NCBI GenBank assembly: GCA_033239525.1
Contig: BSYO01000011.1
Span: 11,435,078-11,499,077 of the forward strand
DNA length: 64,000 nt
Source: Nepenthes gracilis
Taxonomy: Eukaryota > Streptophyta > Magnoliopsida > Caryophyllales > Nepenthaceae
Reading direction: 5' to 3'
Part shown: positions 57,688 to 64,000 of the stretch, one piece after another
Position numbering within the stretch: position 1 is the stretch's first letter
How the letters are laid out: the number at the start of each line of letters is the position of its first letter
The notes under the pieces: model-generated
What the model saw: only the letters and a program-made list of their open reading frames with translations
Told to the model about the DNA's origin: nothing
Database searches by the model: none
Made by a program: the position numbers and the translations under genes

Positions 57688-58863
57688 ATTTCTCTCCATT
57701 TTTAATATTTAAAAAGTAATAGATATTAGACAATTCTTAAAATTATACAAAAATAGCTGTCTTACAATTGAAACATTACTTATGAGACATGTTATAATTA
57801 GCTAGAATGGTATGGTAGACTATGCTTTGAACTAATGGTTCCAGTCGATTAGTTTAAATAATAAATCACACATAATCTAAACATCATTTTGAGTTCACAA
57901 TATTCGACACTATTATGGCCTTGTGTCCATATCTATATAAGTATTTAAATAGTCAAGTCGTTGAACTCTAAGAAGTGGCAACACTTTACACCTACATAAG
58001 TAGACTTTATCGAAAATACCAATGGTATAATGTATTTTAACAAAATTGTTATAAGTATATTAAGAACTTTTCAAGTTCACTGGTTCCTTATATATTATGA
58101 TTCCCAAGTACTAACCCCACCTTAGGAAGTACTTGCAATCACTATTATGATATGCTTTCAATTTTTAATCCTTGAACTTAAGACTTGAAGTAATATCACC
58201 CGTTATGTCAAGGTTTTATCATTGGTGATTTATTTATGTGGACTTGAGAACCATCCCCATTGATGTTTTAAACACCATATCTTTTGATAATACTTTGGTC
58301 AAAGGATTTGCAAGATTTTTACTTGACCTTGCAAAATCAATTATAACCACACCATATGAGATCAATTGTGTTGAAGTCCTATATGTTTAGACTCTCCATT
58401 ATAATTCTGGCTACATGCTCTTTGTAAGGTAGCTTCACTATTACAGTGTAAAGATATTGGTGGAAGCTTTTAAATTAATCTTCCTTTTTGCTCACAGATG
58501 ATAACACAACAAATCTGACTGCTATGGCAGAATTAGTTATGCACATTTGCTTCTTGGTTCCCTCAAGAAATCGTGCCCCCACCGAGCTTAAAAATCCATT
58601 CATTAATAGATGAATGATCTTCTGAATCAGTATTCTAATTGTCATACGTATATTCTTCTAAAACCAAGGGATATCCATTATAACTAATACCGAAGTTTAC
58701 AATGTAGTTTAGATGTTTCAATTCCCATTAGTACAATCCATTTGTACAATCCAATACTAATTACTTGGATTAGTAGTATATCTGCTTCCACTGCAAATGA
58801 AATATTTGGTTTGGTGTAGGTCATAGCATACTTAAGGAATCCAATTGTCCTTGCATACTCCAA

Positions 58864-59058
58864 CTAATTCATAGGGTGACAATTTTTGAAATAAACCGCT
58901 TTGTTGGGATCGAAAAATGTGGAAGATGGAACACAGTGAATGTGATTGAACTTCTTCAATATTGTTTCTACATAGTGAGATTGTGATAATGTTATAGAGT
59001 TATCATTTCTAATTGCTGTAATTTCTAGGATAACATCTTCCACACCTAATTCTTTCAT
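58864..59058 (-). pseudogene. copia reverse transcriptase remnant
   Basis: MKELGVEDVILEITAIRND and LSQSHYVETILKKFNHIHC match the copia RT region MKDLGEADVILGIKI...LSQSHYVEKILEKF. The following frame ends at a stop; the YVDD block is not in this ORF. Confidence 0.8.
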
Positions 59059-59491
59059 GTCAAAAGTGTGACAAGAAAACTTTTGTTATTTCAACTAGTT
59101 CCCAATTTCATGCATGACTGTAATAGATTCAAAATACCTTTAGGTATAATACGCATGGTCTATAGTGGATCTTAAACATTTGACAAACATTTTATAGTGT
59201 CACTCAACTTCAGATTTATAGATCTTTAGCTTTTTTTAAACTTCTTTTTTACATTTAACAATTATAAAAAGCAGAATCTAGAAAAATTGTCTATGAAGGT
59301 TACAAAGTATTTCCACCAAGTGCTATGGAGATCACAAATATCCTATGAATTAAATCAAGGACCTTTGTGGATATATTAACCTTTTTAAAAAGGATTGTGT
59401 AATTTTGTAACAATGCATGTTTTATTTTCATGCTTTTCCATCATGAAATGGAATTGGATCTAATTTAACCGTTTCACACATTCTGCTAAAA

Positions 59492-59698
59492 TCAATTATG
59501 TGCTAATCGAAAATGCCATAAAATACATGAGTCAATAATATGAGCAAAATCAACCTTATTATTACAAGTAATATTGAGTTTTGACATGCCATTGGCCATG
59601 TTACCCTTCCTGATGAAGTTCTCTCCCTTAAATAGAATGAACTTATTTGCCTTATGTGCAAGTTTGAAAGTATGCTTATTTAAAAGACTGCCAGACAC
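59492..59698 (-). pseudogene. copia GAG-pre-integrase remnant
   Basis: MSGSLLNKHTFKLAHKANKF, then SCILWHFRLAHN, the conserved LWHxRLGHxN zinc-binding start of copia integrase. The catalytic core that should follow toward 59300 is not recognisable. Confidence 0.78.
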
Positions 59699-60142
59699 TA
59701 GTTTTTCATTTTTTAAAAAAAAAAATCACAAAATAAACATTGATATGAGTTAAGACTCTTCCATAAGGGAACTCTATTTCAACATATGCCATGTCTAGGA
59801 CTGGAACAAATGATGAGTTCTCTATGTATGAAACAGCCCCATCTATCATTAGTCCAATGATCATAAAGAAGCTTTTATTCTTTCACACATATTTACTGGC
59901 ACCAGAATCAGTTCATCATGCCTCATTTTCCTTGTGAACATTGACTAAAGAAATCATAGCTACAAAAATCTCTGTCCTTGAGTGCATTCTTTTTCTTTTT
60001 GATAAGATGATATAATGTCCTCTTCTTCACAATAGAAATAAGAACCTTTTTGAACTTTTTGTTCTTTTGTTGATTGTAGAATTTATTATTTTTTTCTTTT
60101 TTGTGGGTTTGCTTGACTGTCATTCTTCCAAAACATGGACTT

Positions 60143-60810
60143 TTAATTCATGGGTGTTTTAGTCTTTGCTCTCTTTTTGGTCCTTGTTTTTTTCCTGCAA
60201 ATGATATTCTCTTCTATATGAAGATGGTTAGCAAGTTCATCAAGAAACATGTCTTCCTTCTTATGTTTCAAACTTTGTTTGAAATCTCTCCAAGAATGAG
60301 GAAGTTTATCAATTTTAGATGATACAACTACGGTTTCATCTTTGTTCATGTGGTGTTTATAATTATTCATGATATATTTAGTTTCTTGCCAACCATCAAC
60401 CATCATATAATTGTTGAAATGACTAATAAGAAACCTCTTACTCATTGCATCCTGTTCTATATATTGCTCTACACGTTTTTATATATATATATATGTTGCA
60501 GTCAACGTATAGAGAGAAATGTCAAATAAAGAATCCAACTTCCTGTTTAGGATATGTTCTCTACAAAACTCATAATCATAATCTCACTTTCGTCGGGGTT
60601 GAGTTTCTTCCATAATTTTATCTTTCTGTTCGGGTTTTGAAGTATTTTTAACTCACATGATTCAAAGAGATACCAACAGAAAATACAGCTTAGTCCTTCT
60701 CATAAAATTTTCTTCATCAAATCTGCCCAACTTGACAATTTTGAATGCCGTTTGTTTCAGATTCATAATTGCCATCACTACAATATCGATTATTGTCTTA
60801 AAGTTGTTGG
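60143..60810 (-). pseudogene. copia gag remnant
   Basis: At the right, MNLKQTAFKIVKLGRFDEEN corresponds to the gag N-terminus (KLxRFDGxNFxRW). Then MSKRFLISHFNNYMMVDG and KIDKLPHSWRDFKQSLKHKK with DELANHLHIEE match the UBN2-type gag core (KLPPSWKDFKxxLKHKxxE). Split by a frame change between about 60445 and 60660. Confidence 0.8.
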
Positions 60811-61468
60811 GAAAGATAACCTTCAAAGATAAAAATACGTCCAATTTAAAGAACCCCTTACGGAATGACTTTAAGGCATCTTATACTATTACTTTTCTTA
60901 GTACAATATTCTCTCCTTATAAACACTAACAGGTTTGTGCTAATTGTCTCGGGCATATAAAAAAGCCTTGTTTGATGGCATTTTACACTCACAAAATCAA
61001 ACCTAAAACTCAAAGGAAAATAAAATTGTCTGGCATTAAAAAAATAATTTCTAAGAATAAAAAATAGTTATTTGAAAAATCTAGTTTTAGTTATGTTTTG
61101 GATATCTCAAATGTGACAAGCAATTGTCTTATAGAGAAACAAGGGAAATGAAAAACATGCCAAAATCATTCAACAGTGCTGTTGGAAGCTCGATCGATTG
61201 AAGAATCTGCCAAAAATGATTTCCAAAAGCCACTCTGTCACCTTGCATATCTGCCAATGACACATGGAACATGCCATGGTGCGCATAAAATAAGCCTTAT
61301 GCATGTCGCACATGCTATGTGCAGTTCATAAATTGCATAGCATTACTACAAATATTTAGAATGTAAACAAACCCTTTAAGTATAAAGAATCCATATAAAG
61401 ACTCTAAAAGCCTTTTACATTTCTAATGCTAGACTTTGTATATGCAAAAAGATTGAAAATCTATAATA
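60794..61468 (-). repeat. 5' LTR of the minus-strand copia relic
   Basis: Partner of 57191-57687; the boundaries are approximate because of divergence. Confidence 0.55.
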
Positions 61469-61499
61469 CTTTATGCAAAGGGATGTCTCTTTTACATAT

Positions 61500-64000
61500 T
61501 GTTAAATGTAGTGACCTGAGTCCGAAATGCCTGAACCCAGCTCAAACAGCCCACATTGACATCCAAAATTGTATGAATTATCATCATTAATAACCTTATA
61601 AATAACATATTAATGATAATCATAAATACTTATCGTAAAAATAATAGTAAAATAAAAAAATCTATCATACATCACTATCACTAATGGGGACACAACCCTT
61701 GAGAATAATCTCTCGAAATAAGCAATGTCTGTAAAAGTAAAATAATCACCAACTCCAACATAAAACATCTAAGCTCCGAGATCCTCATCGTGCAACAATC
61801 CAACTAAACTTGATCACCAGCTAGCTTTATCCTCTCAGTATTAAATTTAGAGCCAATAAAATATAATAGTGATCCAAATTTTCAGTAAGTAATATAATCA
61901 ATAATACAATATAAGCAATAATCATCTCAGATACATAATACTAAGTCATGCAAAAGCAATAACAATGGTAGAAGACTCACTAATAATCTATTCGAGACTC
62001 TACCGTTTGGCATAACCATGACTCAAGAGCATCTACGAAGAGCACCAAATTGATGGGTTCTACTGAACCTAAACATTACGAATACCGTAGGGGTTCCACA
62101 AAATCCGAATCTCAATAAAGTTCCATTGAACTTATCAAAATAGAGGTTCCTACTATAAGAAATAACTCACAATCTCCTCGAATCTTATTCTATTATTATG
62201 AATCAAAAGCTGTGTATTTATGTTTCCAACAGTTGAGTAACTATTATGAGGTAACTGATACTCGTAAGTATGACGTGATCAAATCCATAGTCTCTCAAGT
62301 CCTTGCCATGTGGGTTTGCAAATGTTTCAACCGAATCCTATATGAGAATCCCTAACTCTCAATATAGGTGCTAGTCTAAAAGAATTCCTAACTTTCTCAA
62401 CATATCAAACCTAGCGTCCCTCACCGTAATATCTCTCCATGCCACACCATACAATGATCATTTGACTATAAGGGTCCATCCATAGAATATAGACCTTAAT
62501 GCATCAAACATGGAATAGATATCGAATAACTGTAAACTATATTACAGTTCCGCAGGTTTCATACTATTTAATATTGTTATGTTTTCATATAGTTTCATCT
62601 ACCTAACCATGGAGTAAACAATAAAGTTGGATAGTAAGGGACACAAATATCCATCAAGTCAAAAGGAAGGCTAACCATGGATGTCCATACAAGAGTTTTT
62701 CTCACTTCTCTACACGGCCAAATTTTACTCTATGAAAACCGACTCAGGGATATCTAACTTCAATCATCCTTAAACCCTCTAGAATGCATTTATGTAAAGT
62801 GAAACACCTACTTTCCTACACTTGGCCTACTACCCAGCCATTAAGGAGAAAAGACCACCACAAATCCGATCTCTTATATCATAAGTTTGGATTATCAAAA
62901 CATGTACGATTTTCTAACCGATTATCTTATAATATAAAATGGCTAGCTAATTACCTGACCAAGGTCTCTAAGACCCACAGCCAATTACCCTTTTCTACTA
63001 AAAGAAAACTACCTTTTCTTCTACACTTAATGCATCTGTTACTAGGTAGATCCAAGGTTAACCAAACACCATCATACAATTAATATGCAAATATATAGAA
63101 AGGCCATGCTTAGCCTGTACTCAGTTGGCCACTTCACTACTTAACTATAGATCTAACCAATTTGACGTATAACTTACACAATTGGTCTTCTTTTCATATT
63201 TAGAGACACACAGACATCCATATTAAACATGGTCCAAAATTATCTATTTATATACGTAGTCAATTTACCATTTTGCTTTTACATGTCACTAAGGTCTCAG
63301 CCCAAAGGACATTATGGTCAACCCTTTAGATCTACTAATATGAGTTACTCTAGTCATTAGATGACATATATATAAAACTATAAGCTAGGCATGCAAATAA
63401 CATTTTTACACTTTAATAGCTCCTAAGCCCTTTGCTGAAGGGATTTTTGGTCCCACTTCCTAGATCCACTTGTAAATATTATTCTAAACATCAAGAGGCT
63501 TATAGTTCCGTAACATATTAAGAGGTAAGTGTGCAATAATATCATCTAGCATCCTAACATATAACCTAAGTCACGGCCAGAGGAAAATTCTTGTTCAAAC
63601 TTCTAGATCCATCAATATAAAATACTCAAACACTAGCAGACTTATAGATCTCCATCATAAGACAATGTAAGCATACAAAATTCATATTTTACTCTTATTA
63701 TGCTCTCTTTAAGCCCACAGCTAACCTACCTTCATGCCATGAAAACTTTCACTTGGACCATTAATTTAATATCTTACTTTTTTTTATGCCTTAACATGCA
63801 AATATACCAAAGTAATTCCAGGACCATTTGTCCACCTACTAGAGCATCATGTAACATGGATTAGGAGATGAAGAAAAGTTCCATACTATCATGATAGGAG
63901 GCTTGAAAATTAGGACTTTGAAGATGAATAAGAAATGAGTCTCAAAGACATTATTTTTTAATATATGGATGGATTATCTCAAGGGGTCCAAATTGAAGGT
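61500..64000. repeat. Unidentified repeat-like DNA at the window end
   Basis: Starts near 61507 with 'tgtagtgacctgagtccgaa', LTR-like in wording (TGTAnnGACC). No coding content. Near 63329, 63463 and 63602 a phrase 'tagatcca/ctac..aatat' followed about 35 bases later by 'gac/gcttatag' recurs, about 135-140 bp apart, suggesting a decayed tandem repeat at about 63290-63750. The family is unknown. Confidence 0.4.

Larger units (their letters stand above)
57191..61468 (-). mobile_element. Ty1/copia relic on the minus strand in intron 7
   Basis: Flanked by diverged direct repeats (about 57191-57687 and 60794-61468). Reading right to left on the minus strand, gag, GAG-pre-integrase and RT remnants are in copia order. 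Next to the left repeat, the minus strand reads aatggagagaaat then TGTTATAGATG, a purine tract plus LTR start. No target duplication was found. It is antisense to MGD1. Confidence 0.7.
52663..64000 (+). other. MGD1: MGD1 intron 7 (at least 11.3 kb, runs past the window end)
   Basis: Donor gtaatg. Holds a LINE fragment (53590-54390), a minus-strand copia relic (57191-61468) and repeat-like DNA to the end. 52663-53589 and 54391-57190 show no recognisable feature apart from an 86-bp tandem duplication at 55662-55832 and a 'gatatc/ggccgatat'-rich patch at about 56460-56620. No terminal exon was found, so the intron is inferred from the missing C-terminus. Confidence 0.7.

Noticed and set aside
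60662..60690. Degenerate tRNA-Met primer site (agagataccaac) for the minus-strand copia element
   Set aside because: It lies inside the gag reading frame (FLLVSL), not next to the LTR, so the resemblance is by chance.
62784..63083. 99-codon ORF near the window end
   Set aside because: Composition and surroundings are repeat-like; no recognisable domain.
1..64000. CRISPR arrays, operons, tRNA or rRNA genes
   Set aside because: No regular short direct repeats with unique spacers, no cloverleaf or rRNA sequence, and the gene structure is that of a plant nucleus.

Overview
The window is nuclear DNA from a flowering plant, most likely a eudicot with large repeat-rich introns. It has GT-AG introns, plant-type LTR retrotransposons (chromodomain Ty3/gypsy and Ty1/copia), plant LINE remains, and one recognisable host gene. 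That gene is a type-A monogalactosyldiacylglycerol synthase (MGD1-like), the enzyme that makes the main galactolipid of chloroplast membranes. I see no bacterial, organellar or viral gene, no tRNA or rRNA gene and no CRISPR array.

Left third (1-28000). Stacked retroelements lie upstream of the gene. The 3' end of one LTR element (1-1220, with its LTR from 1221) is interrupted by a second, coding-poor element with ~2.55-kb LTRs (4564-12468, target duplication GATCT). A full-length but dead Tekay/Del-like chromovirus follows (13650-23345, target duplication GTTTT). Next come a 5'-truncated LINE (23436-27080, 15-bp target duplication) and the 3' end of a copia element, whose LTR lies about 0.5 kb upstream of the MGD1 start codon.

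Right two thirds (28250-64000). The MGD1 gene runs on the plus strand. Seven coding exons are in the window: 28504-29004, 48058-48230, 51363-51524, 51621-51762, 52122-52346, 52448-52510 and 52588-52662. They join in frame to 447 codons. The C-terminal exon, about 85 residues by comparison with the family, is not found and should lie beyond 64000. Intron 1 is 19 kb and holds two gypsy elements (29185-34160 and 38463-44166) plus a diverged inverted-repeat pair around the second one. Intron 7 is more than 11 kb and holds a LINE fragment with a tandem duplication and a minus-strand copia relic with recognisable LTRs.

The most unusual signal is in the 3' LTR of the first intronic gypsy element (33744-34165). 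Its sequence is an interleaved, collinear mixture of LTR and of the host intron that lies just before the 5' LTR. This is what would be expected if reads from an allele lacking the insertion were merged with reads from the inserted allele, so the insertion is probably heterozygous and the assembly chimeric here. No new biological system is evident. The interest lies in retroelement decay (nonsense changes almost all explicable as C:G to T:A), tandem arrays rich in CCGG words inside the LTRs, and the growth of one lipid-synthesis gene by insertions.
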